NCBI GenBank assembly: GCA_905199135.1
Contig: CAJKFC010000006.1
Coordinates: 1-35,146, forward strand
Direction of reading: 5' to 3'
Length of the DNA stretch: 35,146 bases
From: an uncultured Eubacteriales bacterium
Lineage (GTDB): Bacteria > Bacillota > Clostridia > Oscillospirales > Butyricicoccaceae
In this document: one piece after another, positions 7,276 through 16,238 of the stretch
Numbering within the stretch: the first letter of the stretch is position 1
Layout: every line of letters begins with the position of its first letter
Translations under genes and position numbers: made by a program
Notes under the pieces: generated by a model
What the model was told of the DNA's origin: nothing
Seen by the model: the letters and a program-made list of their open reading frames with translations, nothing else
Database searches by the model: none

Positions 7276-8517
7276 ATGAAAACAATAAAACTCTTTCTGT
7301 TGACTGTCGCCGCTGCCGCAGGTCTCGCGGTGGGCTATTTCCGTTTCAGACTGTTTTACACATTCTACGATGTGGACATGAAGATACTTTCTTCCCAGTC
7401 GTCCGCGCCTCTTCTCTATATCAACGGAGCGGTGCTGATTTTTGCTTTTTTGATAATCGGCGTCTGCATAGGGCTTTTCAAAAAGCAGGTAATAAGGAAA
7501 AACGGCGTACGACCTCTGGGCAAAATCCTGATTTTCACAGGCGGTGTACTGACGGCGATTTCCGGCTTTATGGCCGCCGCCTCCTACTCCAACGAGATTT
7601 TTGAGCTTGTGTTTGCCGTATCGGCCTTTGCCACCTTTGCGGCGGTGTTCATGGTGACTTCGAAATCGAGCCGCTTAAGCGGGCTTTTCTCCTGTATTCT
7701 CACCTTTCCCTCGGCATTTCTGCTGCTCTATCTCTACCGCAACAACCTCAAATATCCCAGTGTATCCCTCTTTTCCTTTGAGATAATCGCCACTCTTTTC
7801 ATCATGCTGGCCTTCTATTACATAGCGGCCTCTCATTTTAAAGAGATGTCGGCAGTAAAGTTTATGGCATGCGCCCTTCTGGCGGTGTTCTTCTGCTTCT
7901 CATCGGCTTTCACAAACATTCTCGTCAAGGAATATCGTCTTTTTGATACAATTCTGCCCTATTATTCCGAGATTTATTTTGCCGCTTCGCTGCTCATCAT
8001 ATGCGCCTACTTTTTCAATCTCAAGCCCTTTGAAAAGGTGAACATCATCTTCCCCGAAAGCGGTTTTGCCATTCAGTGCGGCGACAAGTCTATAATGATA
8101 GACTGTGATGACGGCGCTTTTATCGATGAATACAATCCCTCCGCCGTCTTTTTTTCGGCCGATGTGCCTACAACAGTGGTGAGAATGGAAAACTTTTCCC
8201 CTTCAAAAGGCTTTACCGAAGAGGAGAGCACGGAGCACAACGGATTCACCGTATTTCCCCATATTCTCGAAGATTCGGGTATAGAGGGCCGCGGATTCCT
8301 GATAACGGCTCCCAGCGGCATAAATACTCTGTATTTTGTCCGTGACGACTGGTCGGGCATCTCCAAAAAGACATTTGAAAGTTTTGTCTATGAATGTGAG
8401 GCCGACAACATCGTGCTGTCGGGCCCCGAAAGATACCGCAAGACGGCTGAAAAGCTGTGTTCCTCTCTTTTAATCGAGTGTTTCTACATACCCGACCAAA
8501 TAGAGCGCTTTATGTAA
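7276..8517 (+). CDS. Polytopic membrane protein with C-terminal soluble domain, function unknown
   Basis: This is a 413-residue protein. Residues 1 to about 255 contain roughly eight hydrophobic segments. The last 155 residues are soluble-looking and begin with a strand pattern (FAIQCGDKSIMIDCDDGAFI). That pattern resembles the start of metallo-beta-lactamase folds such as the ComEC C-terminal domain. The place where the HxHxDH metal motif should be reads FFSADVPTTVVRM, so no metal site is present. It is a single gene, divergent from spoIID and closed by a strong terminator. I do not recognise the family. The degenerate beta-lactamase reading is an inference from pattern only. Confidence 0.6.
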   Translation: MKTIKLFLLTVAAAAGLAVGYFRFRLFYTFYDVDMKILSSQSSAPLLYINGAVLIFAFLIIGVCIGLFKKQVIRKNGVRPLGKILIFTGGVLTAISGFMAAASYSNEIFELVFAVSAFATFAAVFMVTSKSSRLSGLFSCILTFPSAFLLLYLYRNNLKYPSVSLFSFEIIATLFIMLAFYYIAASHFKEMSAVKFMACALLAVFFCFSSAFTNILVKEYRLFDTILPYYSEIYFAASLLIICAYFFNLKPFEKVNIIFPESGFAIQCGDKSIMIDCDDGAFIDEYNPSAVFFSADVPTTVVRMENFSPSKGFTEEESTEHNGFTVFPHILEDSGIEGRGFLITAPSGINTLYFVRDDWSGISKKTFESFVYECEADNIVLSGPERYRKTAEKLCSSLLIECFYIPDQIERFM

Positions 8518-8523
8518 AAAAAC

Positions 8524-8555
8524 AAACCCCGAAATTATTTCGGGGTTTTCTTTTA
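8524..8555. terminator. Bidirectional terminator between convergent genes
   Basis: There is an 11-bp perfect stem (AAACCCCGAAA at 8524-8534 with its complement at 8538-8548) and a 3-base loop, followed by T runs in both directions. It serves the membrane protein gene on the plus strand and the HAD gene on the minus strand. Confidence 0.9.
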
Positions 8556-9362
8556 TCAAAATTTTCTGTCGAGGTATTCCACCACCGATGCTATTGTATG
8601 GTGGTTGTTGTCGCTGACCGTCACATCGGCTATTTCCTTTATATATGGCACCGAGTTTTCGGGGCAGAAAGATATTCCTGCCGCCTCTATGAGCTCAATG
8701 TCGTTCATATGGTCTCCCGCCGTAAAGAGGAATTTCCTGTCCACTCCCATATAGCCGCAGACGGCGAGAGCCCCCGTGCCCTTGTCGACTCCCACCGACA
8801 TGGCCTCGAAAAAGCTGCTGCCCGACCTCTGATAAAACCATTTGTCCTTCCATGCCGATTTGGCGTAGCTCTCCACCTCGTCGACCTTGTCCTTGGGCGC
8901 CACGAAATTGACCTTTACCCAGGGCAGCTCTATTTCCTCGGGTCTTTTCTCTATCATGGGCAGCCTTATGTTGACAAAATGCCTGACCGTAAGGTCGTTG
9001 GGCTGTACGACAAACTCGCTCTCCTTGAGATAGACCTCGGCGGCAAGATAGGGAAATTTTCCGCACATATCTCTGACAAACTCCACGCAGACCTCGTTCA
9101 TATTCTTCTCAAATATGTAGCGCTCGTTTTTGAAATCGTACACGCCCGAGCCGTTGTAGACCACCACAGGGGCGTTTATGTGAAGCTCCTCCACATAATA
9201 ATCCATCGACCTTTTCGACCTGCCTGTAGCAAGGGAGAAATAGCCGCCGTTTTCGGTAAAATACCTCACCGCGTCCTTATTCTCCTGGCTTATCTCCTTT
9301 TTGTCGTTCAAAATAGTGCCGTCCATGTCGGACAAAAGCAGCATTCCCTGAAATTTTTTCAT
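8556..9362 (-). CDS. Cof-type HAD superfamily hydrolase
   Basis: This 268-residue protein of the Cof/YidA-type HAD family is likely a phosphatase acting on sugar or nucleotide phosphates or on flavin intermediates. Motif I is SDMDGTILND (residues 11-20), motif II the threonine in LATGRS, motif III the lysine in DKGTG, and motif IV GDHMND. The cap domain lies between motifs II and III, as in class IIB members. The start overlaps the rluD stop by four bases (ATGA) and follows GAGGT. It is the last gene of the corA-lspA-rluD operon. The specific substrate cannot be told. Confidence 0.88.
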   Translation of the reverse strand: MKKFQGMLLLSDMDGTILNDKKEISQENKDAVRYFTENGGYFSLATGRSKRSMDYYVEELHINAPVVVYNGSGVYDFKNERYIFEKNMNEVCVEFVRDMCGKFPYLAAEVYLKESEFVVQPNDLTVRHFVNIRLPMIEKRPEEIELPWVKVNFVAPKDKVDEVESYAKSAWKDKWFYQRSGSSFFEAMSVGVDKGTGALAVCGYMGVDRKFLFTAGDHMNDIELIEAAGISFCPENSVPYIKEIADVTVSDNNHHTIASVVEYLDRKF

Positions 9363-10273
9363 TGAATTACCTCAAGCCTGTCTATAAAATCCTTAAAATA
9401 CTTCGGCAGCTCGGCCTCTACCGCCACATTTTCACCCGTGTCGGGGTGTATAAACTCGAGCCTTGCGGCGTGAAGACACTGTCCCTCGATTCCCGATTTG
9501 TCGCTTTTGTTTCCGTATACGGTATCGCCTGCCAGCGGGTGGCCGATATAGGCCATATGAACCCTTATCTGATGTGTGCGTCCCGTCTCCAGCTTGCACT
9601 TCACAAGGGTGTAGCCTCTGTATCTCCTTATGACCTCATAGTGGGTTACAGCCTCTCTGCCGCCCTTGACCACAGCCATCTTCTTTCTGTCCTTGGGGCT
9701 TCTGGCGATGGGGGCGTTTACCGTCCCTTTATCGTCTTTTACATTTCCCAAAACCAGAGCGTAATATGTCCTGCTCAGCGTCCTCGTTTTGAGCTGCTCG
9801 GCAAGATGTCTGTGGGCGCCGTCATTTTTCGCCACTATCAGAAGTCCCGAAGTGTCCTTGTCTATCCTGTGGACTATTCCTGGGCGCATTGCGCCCCCTA
9901 TGCCCGAAAGCTCGTCCTTGCAGTAGGCCAAAAGGGCGTTTACAAGGGTGCCCTCATAATTGCCTGCGGCAGGGTGCACCACCATTCCCTTCGGCTTGTT
10001 TATCACGACGACGCTTTTGTCCTCGTATCTTATGTCAAGGGGAATCTCCTCGGCTTTTGCCTCGTATTCTCTCGGCGGCGGCACATCGACTGTCACCTCG
10101 TCTCCCTCTTTAATGCGGTAGTTTTTCTTCTGAACCTTTCCGCAGACGGTAACTCCCCCCGATTCAATCAGGGATATAGCGCCGCTGCGCGACATATTTT
10201 CCACCTTTTCCGCGGCGAAGGCGTCGAGTCTTTTGCCCTCGTCCTCCTTTTCGGCTTTGAAACTATATATCAT
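9359..10273 (-). CDS. rluD: RluD-type 23S rRNA pseudouridine synthase
   Basis: This is a 304-residue pseudouridine synthase. The S4 domain spans about residues 14-65 (RLDAFAAEKV). The catalytic domain has HRIDKDTSGLLIVAK with catalytic D138, then GRTHQIRVHMAYIGHPLAGD. It lies directly after lspA, the position of ylyB in Bacillus. The ATG at 10271-10273 overlaps the end of lspA by 11 bases. A GTG nine bases earlier is less likely. It is the second RluA-family enzyme in the window, clearly distinct from the RluC-type protein near the left end. Confidence 0.88.
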   Translation of the reverse strand: MIYSFKAEKEDEGKRLDAFAAEKVENMSRSGAISLIESGGVTVCGKVQKKNYRIKEGDEVTVDVPPPREYEAKAEEIPLDIRYEDKSVVVINKPKGMVVHPAAGNYEGTLVNALLAYCKDELSGIGGAMRPGIVHRIDKDTSGLLIVAKNDGAHRHLAEQLKTRTLSRTYYALVLGNVKDDKGTVNAPIARSPKDRKKMAVVKGGREAVTHYEVIRRYRGYTLVKCKLETGRTHQIRVHMAYIGHPLAGDTVYGNKSDKSGIEGQCLHAARLEFIHPDTGENVAVEAELPKYFKDFIDRLEVIQ

Positions 10274-10784
10274 CGCTCTCACCGACCGAAACCGTCTCTT
10301 CGGTGTTTTCAGTTTCCTCTGTCTGGGCTTCTTTCAGCTTTTCCCTGCCCTCAAAAAACAGCAGATAGACGGCAAATACTATGGCTCCCACCGTTATAAA
10401 CAGGTCTGCCACATTGAATATGGCAAAGTTTATAAACTTAAGCTCGAACATATCGACCACATAGCCGTATCTCACCCTATCTATGGCGTTGCCGACAGTG
10501 CCTGCCAGCAAAAATATCATGCCGACGCGGCTCCACCATTTTGTAAAAAATCCTTTTTTGATATAGACCACTATGACAACGGAAAACACCACCGCCACCG
10601 CTACGAAAAACCATCTGGCGCCCCACAGCATACTGAAAGCCGCCCCTTTGTTTTCGGCATAGGTCAGGGCAAATATACCGTTTATAATTGGTATCGTGCC
10701 GACCTCTGCCAGCACGCTAACCGCCCAGTGCTTGACCGCAAGATCGCAGGCCAAAAGCAGGGCGAACAGCAAAATATTCCACAT
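10263..10784 (-). CDS. lspA: Lipoprotein signal peptidase (signal peptidase II)
   Basis: This 173-residue membrane aspartic protease removes signal peptides from diacylated prolipoproteins. Four hydrophobic segments are visible. The two catalytic aspartates are D102 in NAIDR and D127 in FNVADLFI, the hallmark motifs of the family. The C-terminal tail is acidic and slightly longer than usual. The ATG at 10782-10784 is preferred because AAGGA lies eight bases upstream and the protein then begins just before the first membrane helix. An alternative ATG at 10803-10805 overlaps the corA stop as TAATG but lacks a ribosome binding site. Confidence 0.9.
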   Translation of the reverse strand: MWNILLFALLLACDLAVKHWAVSVLAEVGTIPIINGIFALTYAENKGAAFSMLWGARWFFVAVAVVFSVVIVVYIKKGFFTKWWSRVGMIFLLAGTVGNAIDRVRYGYVVDMFELKFINFAIFNVADLFITVGAIVFAVYLLFFEGREKLKEAQTEETENTEETVSVGESDDI

Positions 10785-10804
10785 ACTTTCTTTCCTTAAA
10801 TTCA

Positions 10805-11734
10805 TTAGTAAAGCTTTTTCTTCTTGAGCAGCAGCCACACAAGAACGATGCACAAAAGAGATATGAGTATCGGCATAACAGGCGTCGCGAGGGGCAATCC
10901 GCCTTTGACATTCATACCGTAATAGCTGAATATAACCGTCGGTATCGTCATGAAAATGGTGATAAGAGTCAGCACCTTCATTATGATGTTGAGGTTATTG
11001 GATATGACGCTGGCATAGGCATCCATTGTTCCGCTCAGGATGTTGGAGTAGATGTCGGCCATCTCGATGGCCTGTTTAAACTCGATGATTACATCTTCCA
11101 AAAGATCCTGATCCTCGTCATAGAGCTTTATGATTCTGCCTCTCAGCAACTTTTCCAGCGTTCCCTCGGTGGATTTCAGCGAAGTTGAAAAGAACACCAG
11201 AGATTTTTCAAGGCCCAAAAGCTCTATGAGCTCCTTGTTCTTCTGGGATTTATACAGCTCGTTTTCCACTCTCGACGAAGCCTTTTCAATCTGTCTCAAA
11301 TGGAACAGGTATCTGTTGGCAGCTCTGAGCATTATGAGCAGCAGAAACCTTGTTTTCTGCCTTGTGTCTATGTTTCTTATGACTCCCGATGAAAAGTCGT
11401 TTATAACCGATGTCTCCTTCAAAGCGACGGTTACGACGGCTTTTTTCGTCACGATGACGCCCAGCGGCAGAGTGGAGAAGGAATAGCTGCCGTCCTCACC
11501 CTTTTCTCCCACGGGCACATCGACGATTATGAGGGTCTGATCGTCCTCGGTATCTATACGGGAGGTCTCCTCATCGTCCAGCGCCGCCTTTATAAAAGCA
11601 GGCTCGGCTCCCGTAAGTCTCACCGCCGTCAAAATCTCGTCTTCGGTGGGGTTGACCATATTTATCCAGCAGCCTTCCTCAAACTGCTCAGCCTTTTTAA
11701 CCGCGCCGCTCGCCGATACATAAAATCCTATCAC
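10805..11734 (-). CDS. corA: CorA-like magnesium transporter
   Basis: This 309-residue protein is of the CorA/MIT divalent cation channel family. A large cytoplasmic N-terminal domain rich in charged helices is followed by two C-terminal transmembrane helices. The signature GMN (in YYGMNVKGG) lies at the end of the first helix and the basic C-terminus KKKKLY lies inside the cell. The start is GTG at 11732-11734, with AAGGGG eight bases upstream. It lies just downstream of ftsZ beyond a palindromic terminator and heads the corA-lspA-rluD-cof set. Mg2+ is the likely substrate, although Co2+ or Ni2+ cannot be excluded. Confidence 0.87.
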   Translation of the reverse strand: MIGFYVSASGAVKKAEQFEEGCWINMVNPTEDEILTAVRLTGAEPAFIKAALDDEETSRIDTEDDQTLIIVDVPVGEKGEDGSYSFSTLPLGVIVTKKAVVTVALKETSVINDFSSGVIRNIDTRQKTRFLLLIMLRAANRYLFHLRQIEKASSRVENELYKSQKNKELIELLGLEKSLVFFSTSLKSTEGTLEKLLRGRIIKLYDEDQDLLEDVIIEFKQAIEMADIYSNILSGTMDAYASVISNNLNIIMKVLTLITIFMTIPTVIFSYYGMNVKGGLPLATPVMPILISLLCIVLVWLLLKKKKLY

Positions 11735-11757
11735 GATTTACACCCCTTTTACAAACA

Positions 11758-11783
11758 ACAAGGCGGATTTAAATCCGCCTTGT
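11758..11783. terminator. Terminator-like palindrome between ftsZ and corA
   Basis: There is a 26-base perfect palindrome (ACAAGGCGGATTT followed by its exact complement) starting five bases after the ftsZ stop. The T run that follows on the minus strand is weak, so read-through into corA is possible. Confidence 0.6.
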
Positions 11784-11787
11784 GATT

Positions 11788-12948
11788 TTATTTTTTGTTG
11801 CTCTTGAAAATCTCCACCAGGCTGTCCCATGTGTCCTTTTCAATCTTGTCTTCCGTGACCTCGTCGAAGGTCTTCTGCTCGCCGGCCTTGTCCTCTTCCT
11901 CGGACTTTTCGGCGGCCTCTTCCTTCTTCTCTTCGGCGCTCGTCTTTTTCTGGATTATGTTGGTAAAGAGCCCGTCCTTGCCCACCGGCTGACGCTCGTC
12001 AAAACCTGTGGCAATGACTGTGATGTGGAGCTCGTCCTCGAGATTTTCATCGATGGCGGCACCCAGGATAATGTGGGCGTCGGGGTGAGCTGCCTGCTGA
12101 ACCATTGTCGCGGCAACCTCAACCTCGTCAAGACCTATATCGGGCGAACCCGTTACATTTATCAGCACGCCTCTTGCGCCTGCGATAGATGTCTCGAGAA
12201 GGGGGCTCTGAATAGCCATATTTGCGGCTGTCTCTGCCTTGTCTTTTCCGCTGGCTCTGCCGACACCCATGTGAGCGTAGCCTGCGTCTCTCATGACTGT
12301 GCAGACATCGGCAAAGTCGAGATTTATAAGTCCGGGAACGGTGATGAGTTCACTTATGCTCTGCACCGCCTGGCGAAGCACCCCGTCTGCCACCTCAAAG
12401 GCATTCTGGAATGTGATTTTCTGTGTGGATACCAGCTTGAGTCTGTCGTTGGGTATGATAATGAGGGCGTCGACATTTTCCTTGAGATTTGCGATCCCCA
12501 TCTCGGCGTGCTCAACTCTTCTCTTTCCCTCGTAGGAGAAGGGCTTTGTGACGACGCCGACGGTCAGTATGCCCATGTCCTTGGCGACCTTTGCCACGAC
12601 GGGAGCGCCGCCTGTGCCTGTTCCGCCGCCCATACCTGCCGTGATAAAGACCATGTTGGAGTCTTCGATGAGAGCTCTTATGTCGTCCTCGCTCTCCTCG
12701 GCGGCCTTACGGCCTATCTCGGGGTTGGAGCCTGCTCCGAGGCCCTTTGTTATCTTCTCGCCTATCTGCAGCTTGATGGTGGTGGCAGAATAGTCGAGAG
12801 CCTGCTTGTCCGTATTTATTGCGATAAAGTCGATGCCCCTGAGGCCCGAGCTTATCATGCGGTTTACAGCGTTGCCTCCCGCTCCGCCTACGCCTACAAC
12901 TTTAATATCTACATTAGATTCGATCCCTGTGTCAAATGCAAAGCCCAT
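11788..12948 (-). CDS. ftsZ: Cell division protein FtsZ
   Basis: This is the 386-residue tubulin homologue that forms the division ring. The GTPase core is intact, with [13 protein letters not shown] near residue 19, the tubulin signature GGGTGTG at residues 107-113 and the NLDFADV synergy region. The conserved core ends near residue 325. The Glu/Lys-rich linker is followed by a C-terminus ([15 protein letters not shown]) that does not contain the usual DIPTFLR-type peptide for FtsA/SepF binding. The ATG at 12946-12948 follows GGAGGAAGTT. A start 36 bases upstream, inside ftsQ, is rejected. It is the last gene of the dcw cluster, directly after ftsQ with no ftsA. Confidence 0.96.
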   Translation of the reverse strand: MGFAFDTGIESNVDIKVVGVGGAGGNAVNRMISSGLRGIDFIAINTDKQALDYSATTIKLQIGEKITKGLGAGSNPEIGRKAAEESEDDIRALIEDSNMVFITAGMGGGTGTGGAPVVAKVAKDMGILTVGVVTKPFSYEGKRRVEHAEMGIANLKENVDALIIIPNDRLKLVSTQKITFQNAFEVADGVLRQAVQSISELITVPGLINLDFADVCTVMRDAGYAHMGVGRASGKDKAETAANMAIQSPLLETSIAGARGVLINVTGSPDIGLDEVEVAATMVQQAAHPDAHIILGAAIDENLEDELHITVIATGFDERQPVGKDGLFTNIIQKKTSAEEKKEEAAEKSEEEDKAGEQKTFDEVTEDKIEKDTWDSLVEIFKSNKK

Positions 12949-12967
12949 AACTTCCTCCGTTTTAATT

Positions 12968-13741
12968 TTATTCAGGACGGACACGGATATTTTCCGTATC
13001 TGATATATCGATTACACCTGTCTCGTTTTGACCTAGCTTTTGCTCTACAAGCAGCAAAAGTTTAATTTTTTCCTCTATTTTTTCGCCCGATCCCAGCTCG
13101 ACTTTAAAACGGTCTTTATAGCTGAAGGTCAGGTTATAAAGCTTTTCAAGATTTATCTCCGATATCTCATTAATTATATCATATTTTTCTGTAATGAGCA
13201 ATATCGAAAGGAGGGTTTTTTCCTTTTCTTTTTGTAAAAAATCTATATATTTCCCTACTTCGGCGCTCTGTGGCTCACCTCCTTTTATCACCGCATATTT
13301 TTTGCTCTCTTCCTCATCCGCAGGGCCGAGTATTTTGCCGTTTTTGTCTATTATATACTCGGTCCCGCCGTATTCGAAAACCGCCGCAGGTATGCACTGT
13401 GTCACCTTTATCTCGAGTTTTGAAGGCAGATGCCTTCTTATCGAGATCTCGTCCAGATACGGACAAGAGGCGAAAATGCTGTCTATGGCGCTGAATTTAT
13501 TTACAAAAAATGTATTTTCTCCCGTCTCGATTCCCGAAGCTTTTATTATGTCCTCGGCGGCGTAGGGATGCTCTCCCGTCACCGTTATGGTCTCGATTTT
13601 GAAAAACACCGTTGTGGCGAAAAACACGGCGCAGCACATGACGCAAAAACCGAAAAGCTTAAAAATTATTTCTATTCCCAGCCTCGCGCCGTTTCGCCCT
13701 CGCCGTCTTTTTCTGGCTGCGGGTACATTTCTTCTGTCCAT
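12968..13741 (-). CDS. ftsQ: FtsQ/DivIB-type division protein
   Basis: This 257-residue bitopic membrane protein is from the divisome. A very basic cytoplasmic tail ([13 protein letters not shown]) precedes one transmembrane segment (about residues 28-48). A POTRA domain begins at [17 protein letters not shown], and the FtsQ/DivIB beta domain follows ([18 protein letters not shown]). It would recruit FtsL and DivIC and support septal peptidoglycan synthesis. The start ATG has CAGGAG upstream. It sits between murA and ftsZ, the expected place in clostridial clusters. Confidence 0.87.
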   Translation of the reverse strand: MDRRNVPAARKRRRGRNGARLGIEIIFKLFGFCVMCCAVFFATTVFFKIETITVTGEHPYAAEDIIKASGIETGENTFFVNKFSAIDSIFASCPYLDEISIRRHLPSKLEIKVTQCIPAAVFEYGGTEYIIDKNGKILGPADEEESKKYAVIKGGEPQSAEVGKYIDFLQKEKEKTLLSILLITEKYDIINEISEINLEKLYNLTFSYKDRFKVELGSGEKIEEKIKLLLLVEQKLGQNETGVIDISDTENIRVRPE

Positions 13742-13778
13742 CTTACGCTCCTGATTTTAAAGGCGGGAAACCGCCCTT

Positions 13779-15026
13779 TTATTCTCTCACAGCTCTGCCG
13801 CCCAGAGCCGAAATCACATTTTCTATTCTCTCATAGCCTCTGTCTATGTGGTATATATCCTCTATCTCGGTTCTTCCGAAGGCGGCGAGACCCGCCACGC
13901 ATAGGGCTGCTCCGCCCCTTAAATCTGTGGCCTTGACCTTTGCTCCGTAAAGCCTTTTCACACCTTCGGTGACAGCCATTCTGCCCGCCACCTTTATGTC
14001 GGCTCCCATTCTCATAAGCTCTGCCGTATGGCGGTATCTGTTTTCAAAAATTGTCTCTATAAATATCGTGCTGCCCTTGGCAAGGGTCATGGCTGCCATG
14101 AGTATCGCCTGGGCATCGGTGGGAAAACCCGGGTAGGGCATCGTTCTTACAGGCTTTATGGCCTTCAGCTTTCCCGTGCTCTGAATTCTTATTGTGTCCT
14201 TGCATGCCGCTATGTCGGCTCCCGCCTGCATAAGGGCGTCTATCACCGTTTCGCAGCACACGAAATCGGTCTTTTTCAAAAGTATGTCGCCGCCTGCCGC
14301 CGCGCACATACACAGATATGTAGAAGTCTCTATTCTGTCGGGCATGACGGTGTGCTCCGTCGTGTTTTTTGTTCTGTTGCCCACTATTTCTATTTCGTTG
14401 CCCCGTCTTTCGACTATCGCTCCCGCCTTTCTCACAAAGGCTATGAGATCGTCGATTTCGGGCTCTCTGGCGGCGTTCTTTATTCGGGTAACTCCCTTGC
14501 ACGCCGTGCCCATGAGTATTATATTTTCGGTGGCTCCCACGCTGGGAAAGGAAAGCATTATGTCCTGACCCACCATGTCCTCAGCGGTGCAGTATATGTT
14601 TCCGCAGTCTTCTTCCACCTTTACACCCAGCTTTCGCGCGGCGTCTATGTGCAGGTCGATGGGTCTAGGCCCCAGCTCGCATCCGCCCGGAAAGCACATT
14701 CTGCTCTTTCCGCACCTTGCCAGAATCGGCCCAAGAAATATAACCGATGAACGCATCTCACGCATGAGCTTGTCGGGCACATCATATCTTTTTATATCGC
14801 TGCTGTCCACCGTAATGGTCTTGCCCTCTCTTTTTACCTTGCAGCCGAGATGCCTTAAGATATTGACCGCCGAATCCACATCTTTTAGGTCGGGACAGTT
14901 GTGTATTATATTTTCCCCTCCGTTTATGAGGGTGGCGGCAAGTATGGGCAGGACGCTGTTTTTCGCCCCGTTTATGTCGATTTCTCCCTTTAACGGCCTG
15001 CCGCCGTCTATTATAAGCTTATTCAT
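13779..15026 (-). CDS. murA: UDP-N-acetylglucosamine 1-carboxyvinyltransferase
   Basis: This 415-residue MurA transfers enolpyruvate from PEP to UDP-GlcNAc, the first committed step of peptidoglycan synthesis. KNSVLPILAAT (residues 22-32) is typical. The PEP-binding cysteine is C116 in GGCELGPRPIDLH, so fosfomycin sensitivity is expected. GFPTDAQA carries the catalytic aspartate. The ATG at 15024-15026 follows AAGGGGG at about five bases. A longer reading frame starting 60 bases upstream is rejected. It sits between murG and ftsQ. Confidence 0.94.
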   Translation of the reverse strand: MNKLIIDGGRPLKGEIDINGAKNSVLPILAATLINGGENIIHNCPDLKDVDSAVNILRHLGCKVKREGKTITVDSSDIKRYDVPDKLMREMRSSVIFLGPILARCGKSRMCFPGGCELGPRPIDLHIDAARKLGVKVEEDCGNIYCTAEDMVGQDIMLSFPSVGATENIILMGTACKGVTRIKNAAREPEIDDLIAFVRKAGAIVERRGNEIEIVGNRTKNTTEHTVMPDRIETSTYLCMCAAAGGDILLKKTDFVCCETVIDALMQAGADIAACKDTIRIQSTGKLKAIKPVRTMPYPGFPTDAQAILMAAMTLAKGSTIFIETIFENRYRHTAELMRMGADIKVAGRMAVTEGVKRLYGAKVKATDLRGGAALCVAGLAAFGRTEIEDIYHIDRGYERIENVISALGGRAVRE

Positions 15027-15113
15027 ATTTTCCCCCTTTTCTTCCGCTTTCGGCAAATACAGCGCCGCAGTGTGTTTACAAGGCATACTATGAAGAATGG
15101 GGGATTTGTGTGA

Positions 15114-16238
15114 TTAACCGAGGGAAATGAGCCTCAGAATCTCCTTATATATCTTATCTGTTCCGTCGGTTACAGCCATTTTTGCGGCATTTTTGCTCAT
15201 TTCAGAAAGGGCTGCGCCGTCAAATATCAGCTTTTTAACCGTCTCGTACATCTCTTTGCCGTCGGTGCTCTTTTCGAGTATCACTTTGGCGGCTCCGTTT
15301 TTCTCCAGAACTCTTGCGTTTTTCTCCTGGTGATTGTCTGTGACATAGGGTGACGGCACTATGACCGAAGGCTTTGCCTGACAGCAGACCTCGGCGAGAC
15401 TGGAAGCGCCCGCGCGGCACATGACAAGGTCGGCCGCAGCCATCTTTTCACCCATGTCGTAAATGTATTCGTAAAGCTTTACATTTTTGGTCTTTTTAAT
15501 GTCCACTCCCTTTTGAGAGAGCATATCGGGCATCCACTTTGCCGCTGCCGCTCCCGTGACATGTATAAGATTGAAAAGCTTTTCATCGCTGCAAAGCTTT
15601 ATGAAATCGCACATCTTCTCATTCATGTACTGAGCGCCTACCGAGCCCCAAAAAGTGAGGAGCAGCGGCTTGTCGTCGCCGAATTCCTTTTTTTTGACTG
15701 CCGAGCCGTCGGCGTGTATTATCTCGTCTCTGACGGGGCTTCCCGTGAAAACCGTCTTTTTGGCCTTGGGTATGAGATGGGCTGTTTCCTCAAAGCTTAT
15801 CATGACGCTGTCCACTCTGTCTGCAAGATATTTTACCGCAACCCCCGGATAAGCATTGACCTCCAGCATGGATGTCCTTATGCCCATCTTGGCTCCCGCA
15901 TAGACCATGGGGAAGCTGGCGTATCCGCCTGTGCCCACTATCACATCGGGGCGCCAGAGAGTGAGGTCTTTCTTGGCCTGCTTTACCGAGCTGAAGATGT
16001 TTTTCACCCTCATGAGATTTGTCACAACGCCCTTTGGCGAAAGACTTCTCTCAAAGCCCTTGATTTCATATGTATAAAGCTTGTATCCTGCGTTGGTGAC
16101 AATTTTTTCCTCTATTCCGCCCTTTGCTCCCGCAAATCGTATCTCGGCGTCCTTCTCATGCTCTTTTATATATCCCGCTGCGGCAAGAGCCGGGGTTATG
16201 TGCCCCGCAGTGCCTCCGCCCGTAAAAAGTATTTTCAT
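15114..16238 (-). CDS. murG: MurG lipid II synthase (GlcNAc transferase)
   Basis: This 374-residue GT28-family enzyme adds GlcNAc to lipid I at the inner face of the membrane. The N-terminal glycine-rich motif GGGTAGHITPALA (residues 7-19) is diagnostic. The C-terminal UDP-GlcNAc site includes CRAGASSLAEVC and PSPYVTDNHQEKNAR. The start overlaps the stop of the preceding SEDS gene by four bases (ATGA), with GGAGGAG upstream, so it is translationally coupled. Confidence 0.95.
   Translation of the reverse strand: MKILFTGGGTAGHITPALAAAGYIKEHEKDAEIRFAGAKGGIEEKIVTNAGYKLYTYEIKGFERSLSPKGVVTNLMRVKNIFSSVKQAKKDLTLWRPDVIVGTGGYASFPMVYAGAKMGIRTSMLEVNAYPGVAVKYLADRVDSVMISFEETAHLIPKAKKTVFTGSPVRDEIIHADGSAVKKKEFGDDKPLLLTFWGSVGAQYMNEKMCDFIKLCSDEKLFNLIHVTGAAAAKWMPDMLSQKGVDIKKTKNVKLYEYIYDMGEKMAAADLVMCRAGASSLAEVCCQAKPSVIVPSPYVTDNHQEKNARVLEKNGAAKVILEKSTDGKEMYETVKKLIFDGAALSEMSKNAAKMAVTDGTDKIYKEILRLISLG

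Noticed and set aside
11782..13065. A 427-codon open frame on the plus strand opposite ftsZ
   Set aside because: It is a shadow frame. The high GC at third positions of ftsZ removes stops on the other strand.
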